Shown here piece after piece: positions 24,187-32,449 of a stretch of DNA of 64,000 bases. Location of the stretch: NCBI RefSeq assembly GCF_003355155.1, contig NZ_CP031320.1:2156369-2220368 (forward strand), given 5' to 3'. A program made the position numbers and the translations under genes. This DNA is from Streptomyces armeniacus (GTDB lineage: Bacteria; Actinomycetota; Actinomycetes; Streptomycetales; Streptomycetaceae). The stretch's first letter is position 1; each line of letters opens with the position of its first letter. The notes beneath the pieces are model-generated. The model was given only the letters and a program-made list of their open reading frames with translations. It had not been told where the DNA came from and ran no database searches.

Positions 24187-25080
24187 TTATTCCGCTGATT
24201 CGTGCACACTCCCCCGGAGCGGAGCCCCGCCCTCCGGTGCCTGGTGACCGGCCCTCCGGTAGCGGGTGAACAGAAATCCCTCCTCCTCCAACAACGACTC
24301 CAGTACGAACTCGGCGGGCGTCTCCACCTCGGGCGCGTCCATCACCCTCGCCGCGCTCCCCAACGCCACCCGGGGCGCCACGGCGAGGCAGAACTCGTCG
24401 AGTACCCCGGCCGCCGCGAACTGACCCAGCAGCCGCGGCCCGCCCTCCGTGAGCTGCCTGCGCAGCCCGCGCCGGGCCAGCACCTCGACCGCCCGCGCCG
24501 GATCGACCAGCGCGCCGTCCCCGGCCACCAGCACCTCGGCGCCCGCCTCGCGCGCCTCCGCCAGCCTGTCCTCCGGGGCGGCGGACCCGGTCAGTACGAG
24601 CGTCGGCACCCACGGCTCGGTGAACAGCGGCAGCGCGAAGTCCAGGTCCAGGCTCCCGCTCACCACCGCGATCGCCGGCGCCGGGCCCTGTCCCGCCGAC
24701 GCGCGCCGGGCCGCGAAGCCCTCGCGCCGGCGGGCCGGGCGGTATCCCTCGTGACGTACCGTTTCGGCACCCACGATCACCACGTCCGCCAGGCCGCGCA
24801 GCACGCCGAAGATCCGCATGTCGGCCGGAGAGGAGAGCGGCTTGGAGTGGCCGCCGTGGTAGGCGGCGCCGTCCAGCGAGCCGACCATGTTCGCGCGCAG
24901 CCAGCTGCCGGACGCGGCGTCCGTACCGCCCGCGGCGTCCGTACGAGGGAGCTCCGGGTAGGCGTACGCGTCCGCCAGCTCCTCGAGGCTCCACTCCCCG
25001 CCGTCGGCGGTCTCCGCCGGGCCACCGGCGGGCTGGGCTGCGGATACGTCGGGTCGAGCGGAGGGGAACAGGCGTCGCAT
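24187..25080 (-). CDS. RibD C-terminal domain reductase (pyrimidine reductase family)
   Basis: A 297-residue enzyme with the RibD reductase fold: SWLRANMVGSLDGAAYHGG, DVVIVGAETVRHEGY and RQLTEGGPRLLGQF. In riboflavin synthesis RibD_C reduces 5-amino-6-ribosylamino-pyrimidine with NADPH. This stand-alone copy lacks the deaminase domain and no other rib gene is close, so its true substrate may be different. The first 45 residues are a poorly conserved extension. It is divergent from zapE by 57 bases. Confidence 0.85.
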   Translation of the reverse strand: MRRLFPSARPDVSAAQPAGGPAETADGGEWSLEELADAYAYPELPRTDAAGGTDAASGSWLRANMVGSLDGAAYHGGHSKPLSSPADMRIFGVLRGLADVVIVGAETVRHEGYRPARRREGFAARRASAGQGPAPAIAVVSGSLDLDFALPLFTEPWVPTLVLTGSAAPEDRLAEAREAGAEVLVAGDGALVDPARAVEVLARRGLRRQLTEGGPRLLGQFAAAGVLDEFCLAVAPRVALGSAARVMDAPEVETPAEFVLESLLEEEGFLFTRYRRAGHQAPEGGAPLRGSVHESAE

Positions 25081-25137
25081 AGTCGGCAGTGTGGCATGCC
25101 GCACGGAGCCCGCACCGGCTTATTGACGCGCCGTAGC

Positions 25138-26280
25138 ATGAAGGACGTGTCCACCACCGCCTCCCGGACCGCCGACTCCGCGGCCGCCGCCCCGCTCTCC
25201 CTGTGCACCCGGCGCCCGAAGGTGCCTGCCGAGCGTCTGGTCGGCGCGATGGTGCCGCCACCCCGCTTCGACTCCGTCCGTTTCGAGACGTATGTCCCGG
25301 ACCCCGGGCAGCCCAGCCAGAGCGAGGCCGTACGGGTGCTGAGCGGCTTCGCGGCCGGGCTCGGGCCCGGCGGGACCGGCGGACCCGGCGGACCCGGCGG
25401 AAACGCGCCCGACGGCGGCCTGAAGCGCTGGTTCCGGCGGGGCGGCAGGGGCGCCCGGCGGGCGCCGGGCGTGGGCGGGTCGCGCGGGGTGTACCTCGAC
25501 GGCGGCTACGGCGTCGGCAAGACGCACCTCCTCGCCTCCCTCTGGCACGCCGCGCCCGCGCCGGCCGAGCGGAAGGCGTTCGGCACCTTCGTGGAGCTGA
25601 CCCACCTGGTCGGCGCGCTCGGCTTCCAGCAGGCCGTCCGTACGCTCAGCGGCCACGCGCTGCTGTGCATCGACGAGTTCGAGCTCGACGACCCCGGCGA
25701 CACCGTCCTGGTCTCGTCGCTGCTCGGCAAGCTGGTGGACGCGGGCGTGGCGCTCGCCGCCACCTCCAACACGCTGCCCGGCAAGCTCGGCGAGGGCCGG
25801 TTCGCCGCCGCCGACTTCCTGCGCGAGATCCAGGGCCTGTCCGCGCACTTCCGCGCGCTGCGCATCGACGGCGAGGACTACCGCCACCGCGGCCTCCCGG
25901 AAGCGCCGCCTCCGGCCGACGACGCGCGGGTCACCCGTGCCGCGTACGGCACGCCCGGCGCCGCGCTCGACGACTTCCCCGCACTGCTCGCCCACCTGGC
26001 GACGGTCCACCCCAGCCGCTACGGCGCCCTGTGCGACGGCCTGGCCGCGGTCTGCCTCACGGACGTACGGCCGGTGCCGGACCAGGCGACGGCGCTGCGC
26101 CTGGTGGTGCTGGCGGACCGGCTGTACGACCGCGAGGTGCCGGTGCTCGCCAGTGGGGTGCCGTTCGACGCGCTGTTCGGCGAGGAGATGCTGGCCGGCG
26201 GGTACCGCAAGAAGTACTTCCGCGCCATCTCCCGGCTCACCGCCCTCGCCCGCGACGGCGCGAAGCTCGGCGCGGCCTGA
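25138..26280 (+). CDS. zapE: cell division protein ZapE / AFG1-like ATPase
   Basis: A 380-residue AAA-type ATPase. Walker A is GGYGVGKTHLLASL, Walker B is LLCIDEFELDDPGD, and sensor/arginine-type residues follow in ATSNTLPGKLGEGRF. The C-terminus FGEEMLAGGYRKKYFRAISR is characteristic of the family. A Gly-rich insertion lies at about residues 75-90. ZapE acts with FtsZ during division in E. coli; the role in actinomycetes is not settled. The start is uncertain: an alternative GTG at 25147 sits seven bases after TAGCAT, a leaderless pattern. Confidence 0.87.
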   Translation: MKDVSTTASRTADSAAAAPLSLCTRRPKVPAERLVGAMVPPPRFDSVRFETYVPDPGQPSQSEAVRVLSGFAAGLGPGGTGGPGGPGGNAPDGGLKRWFRRGGRGARRAPGVGGSRGVYLDGGYGVGKTHLLASLWHAAPAPAERKAFGTFVELTHLVGALGFQQAVRTLSGHALLCIDEFELDDPGDTVLVSSLLGKLVDAGVALAATSNTLPGKLGEGRFAAADFLREIQGLSAHFRALRIDGEDYRHRGLPEAPPPADDARVTRAAYGTPGAALDDFPALLAHLATVHPSRYGALCDGLAAVCLTDVRPVPDQATALRLVVLADRLYDREVPVLASGVPFDALFGEEMLAGGYRKKYFRAISRLTALARDGAKLGAA

Positions 26281-26477
26281 CGCGGGGCCTGGCACGCGAC
26301 CTGACGCGTGCGCCGTACGGGCCCGGCACCGGCCGCCGTACGGGCCCCGGCGCGGGACCGCTCAGGGGGTACGGCGCGACTCGCGTAGATTGACGCGGCC
26401 CGCCTGGTGTTCGATCGGCTGATTCCCGTGGTACACACACGTGGTCCGTTCGTCCTGTCCGCCAACAGGGAGTGTCC

Positions 26478-27869
26478 ATGTCCACGACCAGGCGTGAAGT
26501 TCTCGCAAGATCAGGTGCCTTGGGAGCCGGCATCGCGTTCGCAGGAAGCATCCCGGAAGTCTTCGCGGGTACCGCCCACGCACAGGGAACAGGCGGAGGA
26601 GACGGCTACGGCCCCCTCGTCGAGGACCCGGACGGCCTGCTCGACCTGCCCAAGGGGTTCCGCTACAAGGTGCTGTCGAAGGAGGGCGACGAACTCCGTT
26701 CCGGCGAGGGCAAGGTGCCCGGCAACCACGACGGCATGGCCGCCTTCGCCGGCTCCCGCGGTCACGGCCGCGGCGGCCACGACTCGGTGTGGCTGGTGCG
26801 CAACCACGAGAACCGCATGGACGGGAAGGTGCCCGTCCCCACCGTCGACGGCCTGACGTACGACCCCGAGGCCAAGGGCGGCTGCACCGTTCTGGAGCTG
26901 GACGGTCACAACGGCGTACGCGACGAACGCGTCGGCATCGCCGGCACCTCCACCAACTGCGCGGGCGGCCACACCCTTTGGGGCACCTGGCTGACGTGCG
27001 AGGAGACCGAGTTCAAGGCCGGAGAAGAGGGCTACACCAAGGACCACGGCTTCATCTTCGAGGTCGCCTTCGGCAACGGCCACCGCACCGTGCCGGAACC
27101 GCTCACCGCGATGGGCCGGTTCCAGCACGAGGCCATCGCGATCGACCCCGGCACCGGCGTCGTGTACGAGACGGAGGACGCCTTCGAGTCCCCGTTCGGC
27201 CTCTTCTACCGCTTCCTCCCGAACCGCCCGCGGGGCGGCTTCGACTCGCTGCGCGCGGGCGGCACGCTGGAGGCCATGCGCGTACCCGGCGTACCGGACC
27301 TGTCCGCGGTGCACGAGACCGGCAAGACGTTCCGCGGCATCGAGTGGGTGGAGGTACCGGACCCGCTGGCCAAGGAGACGGCCATCCGGCACCAGGACTT
27401 CGGCAGCAAGGGCATCACGCACGCCCAGAAGCTGGAGGGCTGCTACTGGGGCGGCCGCTGCGTCTACTTCGTCTCCAGCTACGCCAAGAGCGACGAGGGA
27501 TCCGCCGCCGACCACTACGGCCAGATCTGGCGCTACGACCCGGAGGGCAACCACCTCACGCTGGTCGTCCTCTTCGGCCCCGACAGCGACCTCGACATGC
27601 CCGGCGAGGAGCCGGACAACATCTGCCTGGCGCCCAGCGGCGGCCTGATGGTGTGCGAGGACGGCGAGGGCGCGCAGCACGTGTACGGGCTGACGAAGCG
27701 CGGCAAGGTCTACCCGATGGCGCGCGGTGCGCAGAACATCGGCACTCCGGACGAGCCGGCGTGGGGTGAGTTCGCGGGTGTCACGTTCTCGCCGGACAGC
27801 CGGACGATGTACGTGAACTGCTATACGCCGGGCACGACGTTCGCCGTCACGGGCCCCTGGCGGCACTGA
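26478..27869 (+). CDS. PhoX family (DUF839) Tat-exported phosphatase
   Basis: A 463-residue protein. The N-terminus TTRREVLARSGALGAG is a twin-arginine signal, with cleavage expected after AHAQG. The PhoX/DUF839 propeller is seen from LDLPKGFRYKVLS, WLVRNHENR, GGHTLWGTWLTCEET and PDNICLAPSGGLMVCEDG. Acidic and His residues of the type that hold Fe-Ca in PhoX are present, but I cannot assign each one. It probably releases phosphate outside the cell. GGGAG lies seven bases before the ATG. I found no convincing PhoP box upstream. Confidence 0.87.
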   Translation: MSTTRREVLARSGALGAGIAFAGSIPEVFAGTAHAQGTGGGDGYGPLVEDPDGLLDLPKGFRYKVLSKEGDELRSGEGKVPGNHDGMAAFAGSRGHGRGGHDSVWLVRNHENRMDGKVPVPTVDGLTYDPEAKGGCTVLELDGHNGVRDERVGIAGTSTNCAGGHTLWGTWLTCEETEFKAGEEGYTKDHGFIFEVAFGNGHRTVPEPLTAMGRFQHEAIAIDPGTGVVYETEDAFESPFGLFYRFLPNRPRGGFDSLRAGGTLEAMRVPGVPDLSAVHETGKTFRGIEWVEVPDPLAKETAIRHQDFGSKGITHAQKLEGCYWGGRCVYFVSSYAKSDEGSAADHYGQIWRYDPEGNHLTLVVLFGPDSDLDMPGEEPDNICLAPSGGLMVCEDGEGAQHVYGLTKRGKVYPMARGAQNIGTPDEPAWGEFAGVTFSPDSRTMYVNCYTPGTTFAVTGPWRH

Positions 27870-27916
27870 CGCCAGCGCGGAGCGCGCGCCCCTCAAGCGC
27901 GTCCGCACCCCCTTCA

Positions 27917-27989
27917 AGCCCGTCCGGCGTTTGAGGACGGACCCCGGCCCGTTCCCGGGCCGGGTCCGTCCTCAAACGCCGGACGGGCT
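27917..27989. terminator. long near-perfect hairpin, dispersed repeat, bidirectional terminator
   Basis: Arms of about 33 bases begin AGCCCGTCCGGCGTTTGAGG and end CCTCAAACGCCGGACGGGCT, with only one bulged base, around TTCCC. It lies between the convergent phoX-like gene and the ABC permease gene and is the best-formed copy of the repeat in the window. Confidence 0.85.
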
Positions 27990-28035
27990 GACTTCGCTGA
28001 GGTACGACCTCAGCGTGCCGGTACAGGCGGGACGC

Positions 28036-28704
28036 TCAACGCCGTCGCGAGGCGAGGGCGCAGGCGACGGCCGTCGCCGCGGCCGCCACACCGCACGACA
28101 CCGCGAACGGCAGCCACGGCACCGGCACGGCCCCGTCGTGCGACGCCGTGACCAGCCCCCGTACGGCGGCGTTCGCGGGCGAGACGCCCACGACCAGGAC
28201 GAGCAGCGCCGCCAGCATCGTCGAGCAGACCGCCCAGCCGGTGCTGTGCAGCAGCGGCCGGTTGCACAGCGCGCCGACGGCCGTGCCGAACAGCGCGCAG
28301 GCGAGCGCGGCCAGCAGCCCCGCGCCCGCGGCGGGCAGCAGTGGCACCCGTGTGGCCCCGTCGGTGGTGTGCGGGTCGCTGATCACCAGGACCACGGCCG
28401 TACCGGCCGCGCCCAGCACCGCCGAGGACAGGAACCCGGCCAGCACGCTCGCCAGATGCGTACGGGCGGGCCCCAGCGCGGCGGCTGCGCAGTGCCGGGC
28501 GGACTCGGGCTCACCCGTCACGCAGACCCGTACGAGCCACGCGGCCACCGGCAGCAGCGCCGCCGCGGCGAAGCCGAGGGAGTCCAGCAGCGGCTGGCCC
28601 GCCTGCAGGCCGACGCCCACGCACACGGCGTACAGCAGGAGGGGCGGCAGCCAGCGCTGCGAGCGGAGCAGCAGGGCGAGCTGGTAGCGGACGAGTGCGC
28701 TCAC
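28036..28704 (-). CDS. ABC transporter membrane subunit
   Basis: A 222-residue protein with about six hydrophobic segments (ALVRYQLALLLRSQRWLPPL, then LLYAVCVGVGLQAG) and the final run WLPFAVSCGVAAAATAVACA. The GTG start overlaps the stop of the ATPase gene by four bases, so the two form a coupled pair. The substrate is unknown. It resembles ABC-2-type subunits of the sort that move antibiotics, lipids or bacteriocins. Confidence 0.8.
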   Translation of the reverse strand: MSALVRYQLALLLRSQRWLPPLLLYAVCVGVGLQAGQPLLDSLGFAAAALLPVAAWLVRVCVTGEPESARHCAAAALGPARTHLASVLAGFLSSAVLGAAGTAVVLVISDPHTTDGATRVPLLPAAGAGLLAALACALFGTAVGALCNRPLLHSTGWAVCSTMLAALLVLVVGVSPANAAVRGLVTASHDGAVPVPWLPFAVSCGVAAAATAVACALASRRR

Positions 28705-29612
28705 GGCCGGTGACCACCCTCCGCGGAATCCGCCTCCGGTGCAGTGGGAGGCTCCACCGTACGGATGTGCCACGGCGGCCGCGCCGCGAGCAGTGCGCGC
28801 AGCAGCGCATCGGAGTGTGCGGCCGGAACGGTCAGCCGTACGGAGCCGTCCAGGCCCGGCTCACCGCGCGGCGCGCCGGGCAGCCCCACGGGCAGGGCCG
28901 CGCCGGGCGGGCCGGTCACGGTGACCCGGGCCGTTGGCCCGGAAGCGGCACCGGCGGCGGCGCCGGAATCACCGGCGCCGGAATCAGCGGCCGCAGCCCC
29001 CGCCGCGGCCGCCACCCGCCCGTCCGCCACCCGCAGCACGGTGTGCACCGAGTCCGCCAGCCGCCGCGGGTCGTGGTCCACGTAGACGACGGTGCCTGCG
29101 TCGGCGACGCGTTCGGCGACCGCGCGGTCCAGTTCGTCGCGGGCCTCGCGGTCGAGGCCCGTCCAGGCCTCGTCCAGGACCAGCAGCCGGGGCTCCGCAA
29201 GCAGCGCCTGGGCGACGGCCACCTTCTGGCTGCTGCCCTTCGACAGGTCGGCCATGGGCGTACGCGCGTACGCGCCCGCCCCGAAGCGCTCCAGCCACTC
29301 CCCTGCCGCGCGCGCGGCGGCGCCTCCGCGCAGCCCGCGTGCGCGCGCCTGATGGGTGAGGTAGCCGGCGGCGCTGAACGGGAGTGCGGCGGGGAAGCGT
29401 TCGGGCACGTACGCGGTACGGCGCGGCCGTCCCGTGATGCGTCCCGAGGACGGCGCGTCGATGCCCGCGAGCAGCCGCAGCAGGGTGGACTTGCCGCTGC
29501 CGTTGGTGCCTTCGACGCGCAGGACGGCCGCCTCCGGAAGGTCGGCGTCCACGCCGCGCAGCACCCAGGGGCCGCCCAGCCGGTAACGCCGTCCGACGCC
29601 ACGCAGTCTCAT
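28701..29612 (-). CDS. ABC transporter ATP-binding protein
   Basis: A 303-residue ATPase with Walker A EGTNGSGKSTLLRLLAG, the signature LSKGSSQKVAVAQALL, Walker B LLVLDEAWTGLDREA and the His switch YVDHDPRRL. The signature is degenerate (SKGSSQ rather than LSGGQ). A long Ala/Gly-rich insertion at about residues 205-235 leads to a small C-terminal domain. The ATG lies eight bases after TAGGCT, which itself covers the stop codon of the upstream DUF1152 gene. It may therefore be read both from its own promoter and from the upstream operon. Confidence 0.88.
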   Translation of the reverse strand: MRLRGVGRRYRLGGPWVLRGVDADLPEAAVLRVEGTNGSGKSTLLRLLAGIDAPSSGRITGRPRRTAYVPERFPAALPFSAAGYLTHQARARGLRGGAAARAAGEWLERFGAGAYARTPMADLSKGSSQKVAVAQALLAEPRLLVLDEAWTGLDREARDELDRAVAERVADAGTVVYVDHDPRRLADSVHTVLRVADGRVAAAAGAAAADSGAGDSGAAAGAASGPTARVTVTGPPGAALPVGLPGAPRGEPGLDGSVRLTVPAAHSDALLRALLAARPPWHIRTVEPPTAPEADSAEGGHRP

Positions 29613-29620
29613 GGCGGACC

Positions 29621-29626
29621 AGCCTA
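29621..29626 (-). promoter_or_regulatory. -10 hexamer of the ABC operon within the preceding stop codon
   Basis: On the minus strand TAGGCT; its TAG is the stop codon of the DUF1152 gene. The ABC ATPase ATG follows after eight bases with no Shine-Dalgarno. Confidence 0.4.
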
Positions 29627-30790
29627 GGCGTACGGCCGCCCGGCTACTGCCCCCATGTCGCGGCCCGTTCGGGCGAGCGTCAGGAGGGGGCCCTTTGCGG
29701 ACAGGGCGTTGCGCAGGGCGGGGATGTGCTCCCAGGGGAGGCCGAGCGCGCGGGCGGCGAAGCGGAAGGTCGCGTGGGACGCGTCCGACGGCTCCGTACG
29801 GAGGGCTTCCCGCAGAGTGTCGCGGCTCGTGAGGGGACGGGCGCTGTCGGGCGGCGTGCGGTGGCTGTCCGGGTCGCGCCGTTCGTGGTGCGGTCCCTGC
29901 TGCCGTTCATGCGGCCGCCCGTGCTGCGGTCCATGGGGCGGTCCGTGCTGCCGTTCGCGCTCGATCTCGTGGAGGCCGGTGAGTCCGGCCGAGAGGTCCG
30001 CGGCCTCCTCCAGCGTTCCCGGTCTCTTCTCCACGAGCGCCTGGGCCACGACGTTGTGGCCGATCGCGCCGTCGAGGGTCTGACGGCGGACGCCGGCGGA
30101 GTCGTCGGTCAGTTCGAGGGAGCGCGTCACGGTCCTGACCGTGCCGCGTTCCCCTTCGATCGCGGCGGCGAACAGGGCGGACGCCTCGGAAGGATGCCAG
30201 GACAGCGCCGCTCCGGCCGCTTCGACGGCGTACGCGCCCGGCGTGATGCGGGAGCTTTCGCTGCGGGCGACGACCTCGCTCCGGGGGACTTCGCCGTCGG
30301 CGCCGGGCGCGGCCACGTACACGGTGGCGTCGACTCCGGCGATCCGGCAGGCGGCGAGAACCATGGCGTCCGGGAGCGGGCTGGCCAGGGTGGGCTCGTC
30401 GCCGTGGGTGAGCACGTCACCGCCGATGTCGACCACGTGGACCCGGTGGTACCCGCACGAGGCCATGCGGAAGACCTGCTCGGCCAGGGCCCGCAGGCCC
30501 GCGGTCGGGTCCATCAGCACCAGACGGCCCGGGAGGTCACCGGCCAGGCGCGGCAGTGTGGAACCGGCGGGCCCGACGGGCCGGGTGCGCGGGGAGAACA
30601 GGGGGCCTTCGGCCGCCCGTTCCAGGCCGTCGAAGTCGGCGGCTCCCAGCGGGCCGGGGGTGGGGTCGACTTCGGGACGCTCCCACGCGTACGTGGCGAT
30701 GGTGGGCTCGGTGACGCCGAGGGCGGCGGCGGTGATGGCGGCACCGAGCGGGTCACCGCCGCCTCCCGCGGCGATGAACAGCTCGCTCAC
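29624..30790 (-). CDS. DUF1152 family protein with His-rich linker
   Basis: A 388-residue protein. The DUF1152 domain begins AAGGGGDPLGAAITAAA and has TYAWERPEVDPTPGP and VHVVDIGGDVLTHGDEP, the conserved family segments. The fold looks like a Rossmann nucleotide-binding enzyme. Between about residues 275 and 320 lies a linker rich in His, Gln, Pro and Arg (HGPPHGPQHGRPHERQQ), then a C-terminal helical part. The GTG overlaps the stop of the radical SAM gene by four bases. Its reaction is not known to me; coupling to the radical SAM enzyme suggests the two act in one pathway. Confidence 0.85.
   Translation of the reverse strand: MSELFIAAGGGGDPLGAAITAAALGVTEPTIATYAWERPEVDPTPGPLGAADFDGLERAAEGPLFSPRTRPVGPAGSTLPRLAGDLPGRLVLMDPTAGLRALAEQVFRMASCGYHRVHVVDIGGDVLTHGDEPTLASPLPDAMVLAACRIAGVDATVYVAAPGADGEVPRSEVVARSESSRITPGAYAVEAAGAALSWHPSEASALFAAAIEGERGTVRTVTRSLELTDDSAGVRRQTLDGAIGHNVVAQALVEKRPGTLEEAADLSAGLTGLHEIERERQHGPPHGPQHGRPHERQQGPHHERRDPDSHRTPPDSARPLTSRDTLREALRTEPSDASHATFRFAARALGLPWEHIPALRNALSAKGPLLTLARTGRDMGAVAGRPYA
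29835..29970. repeat. degenerate repeat encoding a His-rich linker
   Basis: Units around TGCGGTCC(A/C)TG and CTGCCGTTC recur and encode His-Gly-Pro/Arg-Gln repeats in the DUF1152 protein. The run is low-complexity and in frame. Confidence 0.5.
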
Positions 30791-32223
30791 GCGGGCTCCT
30801 TGAGGTCGATGCCGGTGATGCGCACCGGATCCGCGCCCATGGTCTTGCGGGCGCGGCGGTTGGCCTTGTGCAGTCCCTCGTAGTGCTCGCGGTCCAGGGT
30901 CTTGACGTGCTCGGAGTAGAACATCCAGGACAGGATGTCGCGGTACTTGAAGCCCTTTGGAGTGAGCTGGACGCGGCGGCCGAGGCGGTGGATGAGGCCG
31001 TTGGTCTCGGCCGCGTCGAGTACGGCCGTCACCTCGCCACCGATCCTGTCGAGGCCGAAGCGGTCGAGTTCGGACAGGTCGAGGTCGAAGGTGTCGAGGA
31101 CGAGGCGCTTGCGGACGATCTCCTCTCCGGTGAGCGGGAAGCCGGTGACGGGGGCCAGCTCGTGGTTCCGGGCCTTGCGGATGTAGTCGGCGACCTCCTT
31201 GGCGGAGGGCCGCACGCTGCCCGTCATGTAGTCGAGGACGGAGGTGTACGAGCGGGCGCCGACGCCGAGGCCGAGCAGCGGGACGCCGCGGAAGGTGAGC
31301 ACCTTCTGCACGTAGCCGCCGCGGCCGGGCTTCTTGTAGCGGACAGAGCCCTCCTGGACGTACCCGGCGCCGGTGAGGACCTCGCGGGCGTAGTCGTAGC
31401 GCTCGTAGAGGGCGGGGTCCCACATGTACTGGTACGAGCCGGTCTTGGAGAACCAGGCGTCCGGGCGGACCGTGAGGAAGTAGGTCGAGACGGTGGTGGG
31501 CTCCAGCCTGGCCAGCTCGTCGACGCTGTGCCGCCAGGATTCGGGGGTCTGCCCGGCGAAGCCCATGATCAGGTCCGTGGACAGATCCGGAAGCCCCTGC
31601 TCCTGGACGATGCGGACGGCCTCGCGGATGACGTCTTCGTTCGACCTGCTCCGGCCGGCTTCCCTGATCTCCTGCGGGACGAGGGACTGGATGCCGATGT
31701 TCGCCCGCGTCAGCCCCAGTTCCAGCAGGCGGGCGAAGCCGTCCGGGTTGTCCACGACGCTGTCCGGGGTCGCTTCGATCGCCACCTCCTCCACCGTGGA
31801 GCGCCAGTTGGGGTAGATCTCCGCGAGCGTGGTGAAGATCTGCTCGAAGTGCTCGGTGCGCAGCAGGGCCGGGGTGCCGCCTCCGATGTAGACGGTGCGC
31901 AGCCGGCGGGCCTGGATGATCGCCGCGTGGTCGCGGATCTGGGTGCACAGGGCGTCGGTGTAGGCGTCGTACACGTCCTGGTCGGTGGAGATGACCGTGT
32001 AGAGGTTGCAGAAGCCGCACTTGACGTTGCAGAACGGGACGTGCAGATACAGATTCAGCTCGGGAGACTGGTGGTTGGCCAGGTCCCGGTCCCAGACCTC
32101 GCCGACGTCCCACGCACCCGGCTCCAGGGGCCGGTAGGCGGAGCGGGGCGGGTAGGAGTACTGGTAGGGCGGTATGACGCCCTGGCTGATGTGGTCGGCG
32201 AGCTGGTCATGCAGGCTGGTCAC
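30787..32223 (-). CDS. HemN-like radical SAM enzyme of the small biosynthetic cluster
   Basis: A 478-residue enzyme. The cluster motif is LYLHVPFCNVKCGFCNLY near residue 65-80 (CxxxCxxC, binding 4Fe-4S and SAM). It is followed by VYIGGGTPALL, TRANIGIQSLVPQE and DLIMGFAGQTPESW, the order seen in HemN, HemW and class C radical SAM methylases. The C-terminus carries a HemN_C-like winged helix (VQLTPKGFKYRDIL). The GTG has AGGGGG seven bases upstream. It overlaps the DUF1152 gene and faces two ATP-grasp genes. Biosynthetic tailoring fits better than haem synthesis, since the window holds the oxygen-type haem genes. The exact reaction is inference. Confidence 0.85.
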   Translation of the reverse strand: MTSLHDQLADHISQGVIPPYQYSYPPRSAYRPLEPGAWDVGEVWDRDLANHQSPELNLYLHVPFCNVKCGFCNLYTVISTDQDVYDAYTDALCTQIRDHAAIIQARRLRTVYIGGGTPALLRTEHFEQIFTTLAEIYPNWRSTVEEVAIEATPDSVVDNPDGFARLLELGLTRANIGIQSLVPQEIREAGRSRSNEDVIREAVRIVQEQGLPDLSTDLIMGFAGQTPESWRHSVDELARLEPTTVSTYFLTVRPDAWFSKTGSYQYMWDPALYERYDYAREVLTGAGYVQEGSVRYKKPGRGGYVQKVLTFRGVPLLGLGVGARSYTSVLDYMTGSVRPSAKEVADYIRKARNHELAPVTGFPLTGEEIVRKRLVLDTFDLDLSELDRFGLDRIGGEVTAVLDAAETNGLIHRLGRRVQLTPKGFKYRDILSWMFYSEHVKTLDREHYEGLHKANRRARKTMGADPVRITGIDLKEPA

Positions 32224-32284
32224 GTGCTGCCCCCTGTTTCGGTCCCCGAGGTGTGCGGTCACGCGTGAAGACGACCTTGCGCAG

Positions 32285-32302
32285 CGCTCCGTGCGTGGAG
32301 CG
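32285..32302. promoter_or_regulatory. inverted repeat in the divergent promoter region of the cluster
   Basis: CGCTCC-GTGCGT-GGAGCG is a short perfect dyad in the 226-base gap between the radical SAM gene and the first ATP-grasp gene. It is a candidate shared operator; CACGTG also occurs at 32221 and 32331. Confidence 0.3.
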
Positions 32303-32449
32303 GACAAGCGAAGCTACGGTCGGGGCGCGTCACGTGTCCATGGGCGGCGGCTTGTTCGGAGGTTGCTCTGAAATCCCTGCCGGGCGGCCGAGTCGGCTTT
32401 GTCGGTCACGACGATGGCCACGGGGCTTCCCACCCGGTTGAGTAGGGCG

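Noticed and set aside
26400..26477. PhoP box before the PhoX-type gene
   Set aside because: The sequence has some GTTC-like pieces but not the spaced direct repeats of a Streptomyces PHO box.
29624..32113. One 829-codon minus-strand protein
   Set aside because: Only the part after the GTG at 30790 is DUF1152. The rest is the radical SAM gene read in the wrong frame.
30787..32223. Calling the radical SAM gene hemN
   Set aside because: The neighbours are amide ligases, an exporter and a DUF1152 protein, and the window encodes the oxygen-type haem route; the hemN name would mislead.
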